Assembly (NCBI RefSeq): GCF_014764705.1
Contig: NZ_JACXXG010000022.1
Location: 17,223 to 81,222, forward strand
From: Stutzerimonas kunmingensis
Lineage (GTDB): Bacteria; Pseudomonadota; Gammaproteobacteria; Pseudomonadales; Pseudomonadaceae
Reading direction: 5' to 3'
Length of the DNA stretch: 64,000 bases
The translations under genes were made by a program, and so were the position numbers. This document shows, one piece after another, positions 8,199 through 21,862 of the stretch; position 1 is the first letter of the stretch, and every line of letters starts with the position of its first letter. A model generated the notes under the pieces. That model saw only the letters and a program-made list of their open reading frames with translations. It was not told the origin of the DNA and did not search any database.

Positions 8199-9437
8199 TC
8201 ATTCCGCAGTATTGCCGGCGGGCGCATCAAGTTCGAACGCAGTATGCAAAGCACGCACGGCAAGCTCGAGGTACTTCTCCTCGATCACTACCGACACTTT
8301 GATTTCCGACGTCGAAATCATCTGGATGTTGATATTTTCCTTGGCCAGGGCCTCGAACATGCGGCTGGCTACGCCGGCATGCGAACGCATGCCTACGCCG
8401 ACGATGGACACCTTGGCGATATCCGTATCGCCGATGACCTCACGAGCGCCCATCTCGGATGCAATGCCCTGCAATACCTGCAACGCATTGTTGTAGTCGT
8501 TGCGATGCACAGTGAACGTGAAGTCGGTGGTGTTATCGTGCGCGACGTTCTGCACGATCATATCCACTTCAACGTTCGCGGCGCTGATCGGACCGAGGAT
8601 CTTGAACGCCACACCGGGCGTATCCGGGACCCCACGGATGGTCAGCTTGGCCTCGTCGCGGTTGAAGGCGATGCCGGAAATGATGGGCTGTTCCATGGAT
8701 TCCTCTTCATCAAGGGTAATGAGGGTACCCGGACCCTCCTGAAAACTGTGCAGTACGCGCAGCGGGACGCTGTACTTACCGGCGAACTCAACCGCCCGAA
8801 TCTGTAGCACCTTGGAGCCGAGGCTGGCCATTTCCAGCATCTCCTCGAAGGTGATCTTGTCCAGTCGCTGAGCCTTGGCCACGACCCGAGGATCGGTGGT
8901 ATAGACGCCATCCACATCGGTATAGATCTGACATTCGTCGGCCTTCAGCGCAGCGGCCAGCGCCACGCCTGTGGTATCCGAGCCGCCACGACCCAAGGTA
9001 GTGATATTGCCCTTCTCGTCCACACCCTGGAAGCCAGCCACCACAACAACCCGCCCAGCCTTGATGTCGCGCTGGATCCGCTGGCCATCGATCTGCAGGA
9101 TGCGTGCCTTGGTATGGGCGCTGTCGGTGAGGATACGAACCTGATTGCCAGTGTAGGACACCGCCGGTACGCCGCGCTTGATAAGCGCCATCGCCAACAG
9201 GGCAATGGTCACCTGCTCACCGGTGGAAACCATCACATCCAATTCTCGGGCGACCGGCTGATCACTGATCTGCTTGGCGAGATCGATCAGGCGGTTGGTT
9301 TCGCCACTCATTGCCGAGACGACCACGACGATATCGTCTCCACCGTCGCGGAACTTCTTGACCTTCTCGGCCACCTGCTCGATCCGCTCGACAGTGCCGA
9401 CCGAGGTGCCTCCAAACTTCTGTACGATCAAAGCCAT
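8199..9437 (-). CDS. lysC: Aspartate kinase
   Basis: The 412-residue enzyme phosphorylates aspartate, the first step to lysine, methionine and threonine. The kinase domain begins ALIVQKFGGTSVG, and its substrate loop is GRGGSDTTGVALAAAL (about 150-165). Two C-terminal ACT domains from about residue 265 onward would bind lysine and/or threonine for feedback inhibition. The length matches the monofunctional pseudomonad enzyme. It follows alaS by about 120 bases on the same strand. Confidence 0.97.
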   Translation of the reverse strand: MALIVQKFGGTSVGTVERIEQVAEKVKKFRDGGDDIVVVVSAMSGETNRLIDLAKQISDQPVARELDVMVSTGEQVTIALLAMALIKRGVPAVSYTGNQVRILTDSAHTKARILQIDGQRIQRDIKAGRVVVVAGFQGVDEKGNITTLGRGGSDTTGVALAAALKADECQIYTDVDGVYTTDPRVVAKAQRLDKITFEEMLEMASLGSKVLQIRAVEFAGKYSVPLRVLHSFQEGPGTLITLDEEESMEQPIISGIAFNRDEAKLTIRGVPDTPGVAFKILGPISAANVEVDMIVQNVAHDNTTDFTFTVHRNDYNNALQVLQGIASEMGAREVIGDTDIAKVSIVGVGMRSHAGVASRMFEALAKENINIQMISTSEIKVSVVIEEKYLELAVRALHTAFELDAPAGNTAE

Positions 9438-9557
9438 TGTTAGCCGCCTAGAGCCCCTGAAGGGCGATCATTAATCAAACAACCCCGAAACCTGCCAAGC
9501 ACCGGCTCAACCAGACCCGCTCGACGGGCGCCGGCGGGACGCAGCACGGTAACTGAA

Positions 9558-12182
<2,625 letters not shown>

Positions 12183-12352
12183 AGATTTCTTCCAGAGGAC
12201 TGCGGCCGAACGGCTGCAAAACGACACGGCGAGGCGAGACTACCGAAAACCGGTTCGCAACTACCCAACGGATAGCCGGCAAAGGGCCGCATTATATCGG
12301 GCCTGCGCGCCGGGTATAGGGGATAAAGGCGATTGAATCAAGCAATTCGACG

Positions 12353-13369
12353 TCAGCAACGGCCCATGTTTTCGGCAAATTCGGCGAATGCATTCACCAC
12401 TACCGGAAGATGCTCGTCGTGCAGGTCCATATGGGTAACCAGCCGCAGCCGAGTCGCAGACGTCAGGCGAATGCCACGCTCCGCGCAGAAGGCCGTCAGC
12501 GCCGCTGCCTTTTCCCCCATCTCGACATAGACCATGTTGGTCTGCACCGGCTCCACAGCCAAGCCGAGGGCTGCCAACTCATCGCCGAGCTGTAGTGCAC
12601 GACGATGGTCATCGGCCAATCGCCCGATGTTGTGCTCCAGCGCGTACAAGCCAGCGGCGGCGAGAATGCCGGCCTGGCGCATGCCGCCGCCGACCATCTT
12701 ACGTAGGCGCCGGGCCTTGGCGATGAACGCCTCGCTGCCGCACAGCACCGAGCCGACTGGCGCGCCGAGGCCCTTGGACAGGCAGACCGACACCGTATCG
12801 AAATGCCGGGTGATCTCGCACGCATCGCAGCCGAGCTTCACCGCAGCGTTGTACAGCCGCGCGCCATCGAGGTGCAGCGCCAGCCCGTGACGATGGCTGA
12901 AGTCGCGAGCCGCGGCCAAGTAGTCCAGCGGCAGAACCTTGCCATGCATGGTGTTTTCCAGCGCGAGCAGGCGACTGCGGGCGAAGTGGAAATTGTCCGG
13001 TTTGATCGCGGCCTCGACACGCGCCAGATCCAGCGTTCCGTCGGCTTCCATTTCGATCGGCTGGGGCTGGATCGAGCCGAGCACGGCCGCTCCGCCGCCC
13101 TCGTATTTGTAGGTATGGGCCTGCTGCCCGACGATGTATTCATCGCCACGCTCGCAGTGCGCCATCAGCGCCAGCAGATTGCTCATGGTGCCGGACGGCA
13201 CGAGCATCCCCGCAGAGAAGCCCAGGTCGGCTGCGAGGCGCCGTTCGAGCAGAATGACCGTTGGATCTTCGCCATAGACATCGTCACCGGTTTCGGCGGC
13301 AAGCATCGCTTCGCGCATTGCTGCGCTGGGCTGGGTAACGGTGTCGCTGCGTAGATCGATCACGGACAT
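12353..13369 (-). CDS. ltaE: Low-specificity L-threonine aldolase
   Basis: This 338-residue PLP enzyme of fold type I splits L-threonine or L-allo-threonine to glycine and acetaldehyde. The N-terminus [12 protein letters not shown] and the [11 protein letters not shown] segment are family signatures. The PLP lysine should be that in [17 protein letters not shown], near residue 200. [11 protein letters not shown] supplies the cofactor-ring contact. It lies upstream of alaS on the same strand, separated by 170 bases that hold the alaS leader. The gene symbol is by similarity and the precise substrate preference is not determined. Confidence 0.9.
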   Translation of the reverse strand: MSVIDLRSDTVTQPSAAMREAMLAAETGDDVYGEDPTVILLERRLAADLGFSAGMLVPSGTMSNLLALMAHCERGDEYIVGQQAHTYKYEGGGAAVLGSIQPQPIEMEADGTLDLARVEAAIKPDNFHFARSRLLALENTMHGKVLPLDYLAAARDFSHRHGLALHLDGARLYNAAVKLGCDACEITRHFDTVSVCLSKGLGAPVGSVLCGSEAFIAKARRLRKMVGGGMRQAGILAAAGLYALEHNIGRLADDHRRALQLGDELAALGLAVEPVQTNMVYVEMGEKAAALTAFCAERGIRLTSATRLRLVTHMDLHDEHLPVVVNAFAEFAENMGRC

Positions 13370-13419
13370 GAGATCCCCTCGGGCTCAGGACAAGGCCAAC
13401 GACGCTATCGCGGCCGCCG

Positions 13420-14640
13420 TCAGCGCAGCAGGCGCGTATCGAGCACCTTCGAGCCACCACCCAGCAGCGTCTCGGTCATTTCGATGAAGACGTCGGTGCT
13501 GACTGTATCCATGCGCATCAAGCCACGACTGACGTCGTCGAGCGAATGGCGGCCCTTGCTGCGCTGACGGATCTCCTTGTCCAGCTCTTGCAACAGCAGC
13601 ACGGCACGGGCGGTGATCGGCCCTGTCGAGCGCTCGGTGCGCAAGCTATCGACCTTGCGGCTCCACTTGGTCAGATGCTCACGTACCGCCTGGTAGCGGT
13701 CTTCGCTCATGCCGCCGGCGCGACGCACCAGTTCGATGGCGTAGTACTCGGCCAGCCCCTCAGTGATCCAGTCGCTGCGGTCGCTGTCCTTGATGCGGCT
13801 AAAGACGTGAACAAGCTCATGCACCAGCGAGCTTGTACCGTTCTCGCTGACAATCGGCCGATCGGCGTGCATGTACAGCGAGTTCGGACCGGACAACCCA
13901 CCACGCCACATGGGGTCGCCGGCACCAACGATGAGCAGCTTCGCCGGGTCGCGGGGAAAGACGTTCTGTACCTGCGGCCAGACGAAGGTCAGCATCGTCA
14001 GAATATCCATCCGCCGGACGCCCTCTCCAACCGGCGCCGCGATGGTGACGTCCGTTTCGCCGAGCTTGGCGCGACGGGTACCGAGCTTGCCGGCGAGCAT
14101 CCAGCCGGTCGGCCGGTCGAACAGCCGCTCACGGTTATCCACGCGGAAGCGATTCTTGCCGACACGCGGCCAGCCGGTTTCGATGCTCTTCCAACCCTCG
14201 GGCAGCTCGAAGGTGATGCGAGAAACCAGTTTCACACCGTCGACCTGATCGAGCCGGGCCGGCGGCACCAGATCATCGCCACGGAACAGCGCCCAATCAC
14301 TGGTCATCCGTGCGTCGTAGCGTCCGTTGTCGCGCGGATGGCTGATACGCACGCGGTAGCTGAGACGCGCCTTGCCTTCGGCGGGTCGCCAGGCACCACG
14401 CTCCGGCGACGCCTGCAACCACTCTCCATCCGCTACGAAATCGCTGTAGTAGCCGTCATCGCCCAGATTGAACTCCAGGCTACGAACCGCTTCGCCTTTC
14501 TCCAGGATCAGTTGCACCTCGGCCTGATCCTCGTCGGGCAGAAAACGCACGTGATAGTCCAGGTCGACCCGCTTGGCCGCGTGGGCCTCAGCGCTGACGA
14601 AAAGAACAAGAGCGAACAGCGACAGCAGTCGAACAAGCAT
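13420..14640 (-). CDS. Exported zinc metallopeptidase-like protein
   Basis: The protein has 406 residues. A signal peptide (LVRLLSLFALVLFVSAEAHA) follows ATG 14640, which has GGAG nine bases upstream. A gluzincin active site is clear: HELVH at about residue 274, then WITEGLAEYYA, whose first Glu would be the third zinc ligand. The N-terminal half is beta-rich (for example LDYHVRFLPDEDQAEVQLIL), as in M1 and M61 peptidases. A periplasmic aminopeptidase-like activity is the best guess. Substrate unknown. Confidence 0.75.
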   Translation of the reverse strand: MLVRLLSLFALVLFVSAEAHAAKRVDLDYHVRFLPDEDQAEVQLILEKGEAVRSLEFNLGDDGYYSDFVADGEWLQASPERGAWRPAEGKARLSYRVRISHPRDNGRYDARMTSDWALFRGDDLVPPARLDQVDGVKLVSRITFELPEGWKSIETGWPRVGKNRFRVDNRERLFDRPTGWMLAGKLGTRRAKLGETDVTIAAPVGEGVRRMDILTMLTFVWPQVQNVFPRDPAKLLIVGAGDPMWRGGLSGPNSLYMHADRPIVSENGTSSLVHELVHVFSRIKDSDRSDWITEGLAEYYAIELVRRAGGMSEDRYQAVREHLTKWSRKVDSLRTERSTGPITARAVLLLQELDKEIRQRSKGRHSLDDVSRGLMRMDTVSTDVFIEMTETLLGGGSKVLDTRLLR

Positions 14641-14707
14641 CAAGGAGAACTCCATCGGAAACGCGCGAGGTGTGCTGATCTTGAGACGATGCAAACGAGG
14701 CTTAGAT

Positions 14708-15157
14708 TCAACCGGCACGGAAAATCAGGTGATCTTCCCAGTGCTCCTCGGCAACGCTGCCTTCGGCGAGCATCCGGCCCGACTGGGAAATCCGCTCGAC
14801 GTGCACCGCTTCAGGGTCGCCACAGACCAGATGATGCCAGAGCGGCAGGTCCTTGCCCTCGGCCACCAGGCGGTAGGCGCAGGTGGGCGGTAGCCATTTG
14901 AACTGAGCAGCATCGGAAGCGTTCAGCTGTATGCAGTCCGGCACACTGGCGCGCCGGTTGGGATAATCGCTGCAGCGGCAGGTCTTCAAGTCGAGCAGCT
15001 TGCAGGCGATACGTGTGTAGTAAACGGCGCCGTCTTCCTCGTCCTCGAGCTTCTGCAGGCAGCAGAGGCCGCATCCGTCGCACAGCGACTCCCATTCCGC
15101 CGCATCGAGTTCGGCAAGGGTTTTGCGCATCCAGAAGGGTTCGACCTTGGCCGCCAT
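14708..15157 (-). CDS. YcgN-family cysteine-cluster protein (UPF0260)
   Basis: The protein has about 149 residues. The signature [10 protein letters not shown] cluster is near residue 27, followed by [17 protein letters not shown] and further conserved cysteines ([14 protein letters not shown]). These suggest binding of a metal or Fe-S centre, but the biochemical function of UPF0260 is not established. [12 protein letters not shown] is another family motif. The start could be three codons earlier (15166). It belongs to the rnd-ycgL neighbourhood, as in other pseudomonads. Confidence 0.85.
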   Translation of the reverse strand: MAAKVEPFWMRKTLAELDAAEWESLCDGCGLCCLQKLEDEEDGAVYYTRIACKLLDLKTCRCSDYPNRRASVPDCIQLNASDAAQFKWLPPTCAYRLVAEGKDLPLWHHLVCGDPEAVHVERISQSGRMLAEGSVAEEHWEDHLIFRAG

Positions 15158-15262
15158 GACTGTCACTACCGGTAAAAACCGGCAAGTCTAGCCACTGTCG
15201 GATATCCGGCCAAGAGCCGCCAGGCGGATGCCGCCGGTAGGAGCCGGGGGCTACATCGATCG

Positions 15263-15664
15263 CTACTGCTTGTCGAGCATCTGCCGGTGACTACGCATCT
15301 GCTCGAGCATCTGCTCCATGTGCTGGATACGCATGTCGAGCATCTCCTTGGACGGCGCGCCCATCATGCCGCCACTCATGGCGCCCTGCATCGGCTTGCC
15401 ACCCTGCTTGCCCATTCCGCCGCCGGGCCCGCCCATCGGGCAGCCGGCCATGCCACCCATACCGGACTGCATGCTATGCCAATGCTCTTCGCGAAGTTTC
15501 TGTCGCTCCTGCGGGGTCTTCGCAGACTGCCAGGCCTGCCGGTACTCCTGCATCTTCTGCCAATGCTGCTGCCAGGCTTCGTTATCGCTGGAGGGCGTCT
15601 GCGCGCCGGCCGACATCGCCAGAGCCGCCATTACCGAACCGATCACCAAAGAACGCGTTTTCAT
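15263..15664 (-). CDS. Methionine-rich periplasmic protein
   Basis: This 133-residue protein has a signal peptide (MKTRSLVIGSVMAALAMSAGAQ) and a mature part with a helical, Gln/Trp/His-rich first half. A central GMGGMAGCPMGGPGGGMGKQ stretch is followed by a coiled region full of methionines (MLDMRIQHMEQMLEQMRSH). Met-, His- and Cys-rich periplasmic proteins often bind copper, and some Spy/CpxP-like proteins have this helical layout. Neither role is proven here. The start codon at 15664 is chosen to begin directly with the signal peptide. The in-frame ATG at 15682 is possible. Confidence 0.7.
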   Translation of the reverse strand: MKTRSLVIGSVMAALAMSAGAQTPSSDNEAWQQHWQKMQEYRQAWQSAKTPQERQKLREEHWHSMQSGMGGMAGCPMGGPGGGMGKQGGKPMQGAMSGGMMGAPSKEMLDMRIQHMEQMLEQMRSHRQMLDKQ

Positions 15665-15751
15665 CGTCGTCTCCTTATGCATGTACGGTCAGAAGAGCGT
15701 AGTTCCGATCCGGCCGACGCATCTTGTCCAGCGTCAGGATCGAGCAGGTGT

Positions 15752-16045
15752 TTACATCGGATCGTTCATGCGCAGCAGCTCTTCGGGAAGATGCTCGATG
15801 TAATCGTCCTCGGCGGGCGGCATCTGCAGGTGGTAGCCCTGTGCCTGGAGATTGGCGAGCACCTTAGTGATGTCTTCGCGTGCCAGTTGGCGCTCGGGCG
15901 TCAGCACCATTTCGAAGGCCAGCTGCGGCGGCCCGAACGCCGCGATCAGACCTTCGGGGACACGCTTGAGCGCATCGCGCTTTTCGACGTAAAGGTACAT
16001 TCCGTCCTTGCGTGGGCTTTTGTAGATGGAACAGATGACTTTCAT
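15752..16045 (-). CDS. YcgL-domain protein
   Basis: The protein has 97 residues and is a complete YcgL domain: [20 protein letters not shown], then the acidic [18 protein letters not shown] end (here [18 protein letters not shown]). The molecular function of YcgL is not known. Its ATG overlaps the RNase D stop codon by four bases (ATGA), so translation is coupled to rnd. The rnd-ycgL pairing is conserved in pseudomonads. Confidence 0.9.
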   Translation of the reverse strand: MKVICSIYKSPRKDGMYLYVEKRDALKRVPEGLIAAFGPPQLAFEMVLTPERQLAREDITKVLANLQAQGYHLQMPPAEDDYIEHLPEELLRMNDPM

Positions 16046-17166
16046 GGTCGTTTTTCCAGAGCATCGAGCAGGGCTTGCCCCATCCGCTCACGGCGCCAGC
16101 CGCGCAGCGATTCGGGCAGTTCATAGGGTCCATCGGGGTAGCCGCTCTTGAGCAGCGCCTCGAGCGTTTTCTTGCGCAACATCAGCTCCGGTGCGATATC
16201 CAGCGCCTGCGCTTCGCGCTGGCCGACCGCGCGCAGCTTTTTCAGCACGGACGACACCTCCAGGGGCAATGGTTCCGGTAGCGGTGCCGGCCAATCCTGT
16301 TCGGGCGTCGTCGCGGCCTCACGGATCATCTCCAGCAGCAATTCACCATCCTGGCGCACGGTACGCGGATGCATGTCCTCGATCCGGGCCAGCGTCACCA
16401 GATCGCGCGGCTGGGTGCGCGCCAGCGGCCAGAGACTGGCTTCGCGCAGCACGCGATTGCGCGGTTGGTTGCGCGCACGGGCCTGACGCTCGCGCCAGGC
16501 CGTCAGCACCTTGAGCACGGCGAGCTGCTGCGGCTTGAGCCGCCAGGCCTGCTTCACATCACGGTAGGCTTCATCGGGATCGGATTCGCGCTGCAGGTTG
16601 GCTACCAGCTCGGCACCATCCTCCAGTACCCAGGCACGCTTGTCCTCGGACAGCTTCGGCAGCAGCGCTTCGTACAACTCGGCCAGATGCTGGGCATCCT
16701 CGGCGGCATATCGCACCTGCATGTCACTCAGAGGCCGCTGCAACCAGTCCGAGCGCGTTTCGCCCTTGGGCAACTCGATGCCGAGTACCGCCTGGACCAG
16801 CCGCGAGTAGCCCATGGAGAAACCGATATTCAGGTAACCGGCCGCCAGCTGGGTGTCGAACAGCGGCTGCGGCAGGCTACCGGTCAAACGCAGCAGTACT
16901 TCGAGGTCTTCGCTGCAGGCGTGCAGCACTTTCACCACCGCCGGGTCTTGCAGCAACGCGGCAAACGCGGACCAGTCACGTACGCTCAGCGGGTCGATCA
17001 GATAGGCACGCCGCCCGTCACCGACCTGTATCAGCCCAGCGATGGGGTAGAAGGTATCGACCCTCATGAATTCGGTATCCACTGCCACATAGAGCAGCTG
17101 GCGCCATTCGGCGCACAGGTGAGTCAGATGTTCATCATCCAGAACCCATTGAGTTTCGATGGCCAC
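16042..17166 (-). CDS. rnd: Ribonuclease D
   Basis: The 374-residue 3'-to-5' exoribonuclease trims tRNA precursors. The DEDD-type nuclease motifs are visible: VAVDTEFMR (Asp/Glu), [12 protein letters not shown] (Asp) and [13 protein letters not shown] (Tyr/Asp). They are followed by HRDC domains in the C-terminal half. The gene starts with GTG at 17164-17166 (VAIETQWVL), supported by GGAGG five bases upstream. The long open frame extending to 17895 crosses the divergent sulfurtransferase gene and is not coding. Confidence 0.94.
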   Translation of the reverse strand: MAIETQWVLDDEHLTHLCAEWRQLLYVAVDTEFMRVDTFYPIAGLIQVGDGRRAYLIDPLSVRDWSAFAALLQDPAVVKVLHACSEDLEVLLRLTGSLPQPLFDTQLAAGYLNIGFSMGYSRLVQAVLGIELPKGETRSDWLQRPLSDMQVRYAAEDAQHLAELYEALLPKLSEDKRAWVLEDGAELVANLQRESDPDEAYRDVKQAWRLKPQQLAVLKVLTAWRERQARARNQPRNRVLREASLWPLARTQPRDLVTLARIEDMHPRTVRQDGELLLEMIREAATTPEQDWPAPLPEPLPLEVSSVLKKLRAVGQREAQALDIAPELMLRKKTLEALLKSGYPDGPYELPESLRGWRRERMGQALLDALEKRP

Positions 17167-17307
17167 ACGGCCCTCCTTTTCGGCTGACGACCGGCGCACG
17201 GCCGAACGAGGCGCGCAGTATATATCGAGCATCCGAGCGGCCGGGGCATTCATGACCGCCACGCGCGCTGGTAGTGTTGACCGATCAATCCGCCTGGAAC
17301 CGCACCG

Positions 17308-18153
17308 ATGCCACTGGCCCAACTCATTACCGCCGCTGAGCTTGCCCAGCGCCTGCACACCCCCAACCTGCTGATTCTGGATTGCCGTTTCGCCCTGGAA
17401 GATCCGGCCTATGGCGGGCGTAGTTACAGGGAGGAGCATATTCCGGGCGCGCAGTTCGCCGATCTGGAAAAAGACCTGTCCGGCCCGGTGATCCCCGGCA
17501 CCACCGGGCGCCACCCACTGCCGGAGCCTGAGCAGTTGCTGACTCGCCTGCGCCAATGGGGCCTCGGTGACGGCAGCGAGGTGGTGCTCTATGACGACGG
17601 CCCCGGCGCATTTGCCGCTCGGGCGTGGTGGCTGTTGCTGTGGCTGGGCAAGCGTGAGGGCGTCTACCTGCTGGACGGGGGCGTAAACGCTTGGCGAGAA
17701 GCGGGGTTGCCCATGGAAAGCACCACGCCCGCGGTGCAGCCGGGCCATTTCGACGGCAACGCAGACGACAGCATGGTCGTCGATGCAGCGCGACTGCAAG
17801 AACGCCTGCATAGCCCCGAGCTGGCACTGCTCGACGCACGTGCCCTGCCGCGTTTCCTCGGCGAGGTCGAGCCCATAGACCCGATCGGCGGGCATATTCC
17901 TGGTGCCGTTTGCGTGCCCTTCAGCGAGAACCTGGGCAGTGATGGTCGCTTTCTCGATGCCGAGCAGCTACGCGGCCGATTCGATCAGCTGCTAGACGGC
18001 AAGTCACCGCAAGTTGCAGTGGCCTATTGCGGCTCTGGTGTCACCGCCTGTCACAACCTGTTCGCGCTCTGTCTCGCGGGTTACCCACTGGCCAAGCTGT
18101 ATCCGGGATCATGGAGCGAGTGGATCACCGACCCAAGCCGGCCGCGGGCATGA
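17308..18153 (+). CDS. sseA: 3-mercaptopyruvate/thiosulfate sulfurtransferase
   Basis: This 281-residue cytosolic protein has two rhodanese domains. The first (about 1-140) is catalytically silent and carries DCRFALEDPAYG and GRRSYREEHIPGA-like segments. The second carries the active loop CGSGVTAC near residue 240. The CGSGVT form is characteristic of mercaptopyruvate sulfurtransferases rather than CRKG-type thiosulfate rhodaneses. It is transcribed divergently from rnd with about 140 bases between them. Confidence 0.88.
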   Translation: MPLAQLITAAELAQRLHTPNLLILDCRFALEDPAYGGRSYREEHIPGAQFADLEKDLSGPVIPGTTGRHPLPEPEQLLTRLRQWGLGDGSEVVLYDDGPGAFAARAWWLLLWLGKREGVYLLDGGVNAWREAGLPMESTTPAVQPGHFDGNADDSMVVDAARLQERLHSPELALLDARALPRFLGEVEPIDPIGGHIPGAVCVPFSENLGSDGRFLDAEQLRGRFDQLLDGKSPQVAVAYCGSGVTACHNLFALCLAGYPLAKLYPGSWSEWITDPSRPRA

Positions 18154-18350
18154 TGCCGAGACAAGCCGCTGCGCCCAGCGCGCAGCGTGGCTCGCCAGTC
18201 AGAATACGTCCACGGGGTTTTCACCGAAGTTACATTTGTTTTCACGACCGTTAGTCGTCATCTTTACGAAAAATTGCAATTCATTGTCTTGCTACCTGTC
18301 GGAGAAAGTTGCTAGGTTCCGACCCGCTTTCATCCCGGAGTAGTAGAACA

Positions 18351-19673
18351 ATGAAAACAACATGGTTGAAGACCGCGCTCGCGGTAGCCGTAGGCGCCTT
18401 GTCCACCCAGGCCATGGCCGCCGGTTTTGCCCTCAACGAACAAAGCATCAGCGGCATGGGCACCTCGTTTGCAGGTCGCTCCTCTTCCGCCGACGACGCC
18501 ACCACCCTGTTCGGCAACCCTGCCGGCATGTCCCGCCTGAAGCGTGAGGAAGTCAGCTTCGGTATGGCGGCGATTCATGCGAAGACGGATATCAAGAACA
18601 ATTCGGGATCGTTCTCCGGCCCTGCCTTGGGCGGCGCCAATCTGCCCTACGACGGTAGCAACGACGGCGACATGGTCCCGTTCACGGCCGTCCCGATGGG
18701 CTACTACGTCAAGCCGATCGACGATAAGTGGGCTGTTGGTGTGGGCGTGTATGTCCCGTTCGGCCTGGTCACCGATTATGAAAGCGGCTACCAGGGACGC
18801 TATTTCGGCGACTACAGCGAAGTCAGCGTGATCACTGTGCAACCAACCATCAGCTACCGTTTCAACGACAAGCTGTCGGTAGGTTTCGGGCCGACTATCA
18901 ACCGTATCGAAGGTGAACTGCAAAGCACTTCGCCAAACCCTGTCGGCCCGCTGGGCTCCAACGACGGGCGTGTGAAAGTTACCGGTAACGACACGGCGCT
19001 GGGCTTCAACGCCGGTGTCCTTTACGAGTTCACCCCGCAAACCCGTGCTGGTGTCACCTACCATTCCAAGGTCGCCTACAAGCTGGAGGGTGACACCAAG
19101 CTCTCCGGCGGCAGCTTCGATCTGACCGGAGCGGCCGGCAAATACGACGCATCCCTTGATCTGGACACACCAGAATCGGTAGATATCTCGCTGACCCACG
19201 AGCTCAACGATCAGTGGACCCTGTACGGTGGTGCGATGTGGACCCGCTGGAGCCGCTTCGAAGCGATCATCATCGAAAACGATGGAATTCCAGGCCCGCT
19301 GCAAGGCAACCTTGCGCCCATCGTCGAAGAGCAGGACTGGCATGACACCTGGTCCTATGCCATCGGCGCAGCCTACAAGCTGAATCGTGAGTGGACCCTG
19401 CGTACTGGCCTGGCTTTCGACCAGAGCCCGACCAACAACGTACATCGCTCTCCGCGCATCCCGACCGGCGACCGCACGGCTATCAGCTTCGGCCTGGCCT
19501 GGAATCCGACTGACGACGTCACCGTCGACCTCGCTTATTCCTATCTGCGAGAGGAAGAAGTGGACATCAATCGCAGCCGCACCTACCAGGGCGGTGCGCT
19601 CGAGGCCAACTATGACGCGACGTTCAAGAACCGCGCCCACGGCTTTGGCGCTGCTCTGAGCTACCGCTTCTGA
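18351..19673 (+). CDS. FadL/OmpP1-family outer-membrane transporter
   Basis: This 440-residue beta-barrel protein has a signal peptide ending QAMA and then the hallmark AGFALNEQSISGMGTSFAGR. That segment forms the N-terminal hatch, with ATTLFGNPAGMSRL following. The C-terminus ends in FGAALSYRF, a terminal beta-strand with aromatic end residue suited to barrel assembly. These proteins admit long-chain fatty acids or other hydrophobic compounds, and the specific substrate is not visible. GGAG lies upstream of the ATG at 18351. A strong terminator follows. Confidence 0.92.
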   Translation: MKTTWLKTALAVAVGALSTQAMAAGFALNEQSISGMGTSFAGRSSSADDATTLFGNPAGMSRLKREEVSFGMAAIHAKTDIKNNSGSFSGPALGGANLPYDGSNDGDMVPFTAVPMGYYVKPIDDKWAVGVGVYVPFGLVTDYESGYQGRYFGDYSEVSVITVQPTISYRFNDKLSVGFGPTINRIEGELQSTSPNPVGPLGSNDGRVKVTGNDTALGFNAGVLYEFTPQTRAGVTYHSKVAYKLEGDTKLSGGSFDLTGAAGKYDASLDLDTPESVDISLTHELNDQWTLYGGAMWTRWSRFEAIIIENDGIPGPLQGNLAPIVEEQDWHDTWSYAIGAAYKLNREWTLRTGLAFDQSPTNNVHRSPRIPTGDRTAISFGLAWNPTDDVTVDLAYSYLREEEVDINRSRTYQGGALEANYDATFKNRAHGFGAALSYRF

Positions 19674-19690
19674 TGTAGCGAAAGAACGAA

Positions 19691-19718
19691 AAAGCCCCGG
19701 TCCGCCGGGGCTTTTTTG
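19691..19718 (+). terminator. Rho-independent terminator after fadL-type gene
   Basis: AAGCCCCGG and CCGGGGCTT form a GC-rich stem around a short TCCG loop, followed by TTTTTT. It lies 20 bases beyond the porin stop codon. Confidence 0.9.
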
Positions 19719-19721
19719 TTT

Positions 19722-21177
<1,456 letters not shown>

Positions 21178-21181
21178 CAGC

Positions 21182-21862
21182 ATGCCGCTGGACAGCGTGG
21201 CCCTGGCAGCAATCTGGCTGACCTTCAAACTGGCCAGCGTGACCACGCTGGTCCTGCTGCTGATCGGCACACCCATCGCCTGGTGGCTGGCGCGCACCAC
21301 CTCGCGCATGAAGGGCCCGATTGGGGCCGTGGTCGCGCTGCCGCTGGTGCTGCCGCCGACGGTGCTCGGCTTCTACCTGCTGGTGGCCATGGGCCCCAAC
21401 GGTTTCATCGGCCAGTTCACCCAGAGTATTGGGCTCGGCACCCTGCCGTTCACCTTTGCCGGATTGCTGGTCGGCTCGGTGTTCTACTCGCTGCCGTTCG
21501 TGGTGCAGCCCTTGCAGAACGCCTTCGAAGCCATTGGCGAGCGCCCGCTGGAAGCCGCCGCCACGCTACGCGCCGGCCCCTGGGACACCTTCTTCAGTGT
21601 GGTTCTGCCGCTCGCCCGTCCCGGCTTCATTACCGCAAGCATCCTCGGTTTCGCGCATACCGTCGGCGAGTTCGGCGTGGTGCTGATGATCGGGGGGAAC
21701 ATTCCAGGGCAAACCCGGGTGGTTTCGGTCCAGATCTACGACCATGTCGAAGCCATGGAATATGCCCAGGCGCACTGGCTGGCTGGCGGCATGCTGCTGT
21801 TCTCATTTCTGGTGCTGTTGGTGCTTTATGGCAGCCGGTTAAAGCAAGGGTGGCGCGGATGA
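21182..21862 (+). CDS. modB: Molybdate ABC transporter permease
   Basis: The 226-residue inner-membrane protein has five or six helices. The permease EAA loop is visible in the segment [20 protein letters not shown], which contacts Mod[22 protein letters not shown] and [18 protein letters not shown] are typical of ModB. The start at 21182 (MPLDSVAL) has GGAG seven bases before it and lies four bases after modA. Its stop overlaps the modC start (ATGA). Confidence 0.95.
   Translation: MPLDSVALAAIWLTFKLASVTTLVLLLIGTPIAWWLARTTSRMKGPIGAVVALPLVLPPTVLGFYLLVAMGPNGFIGQFTQSIGLGTLPFTFAGLLVGSVFYSLPFVVQPLQNAFEAIGERPLEAAATLRAGPWDTFFSVVLPLARPGFITASILGFAHTVGEFGVVLMIGGNIPGQTRVVSVQIYDHVEAMEYAQAHWLAGGMLLFSFLVLLVLYGSRLKQGWRG

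Noticed and set aside
13546..14901. 451-codon ORF antisense to the metalloprotease gene
   Set aside because: The opposite strand has a signal peptide and an intact zinc motif, whereas this frame has neither domain nor start signal.
15228..15250. GTAGGAGCCGGGGGCTAC palindrome
   Set aside because: The arms are short and imperfect, and no second copy was recognised in the window, so it may be chance.
17167..17895. Upstream extension of the RNase D frame
   Set aside because: It crosses the divergent sulfurtransferase gene. The GTG at 17166 with GGAGG gives the normal protein length.
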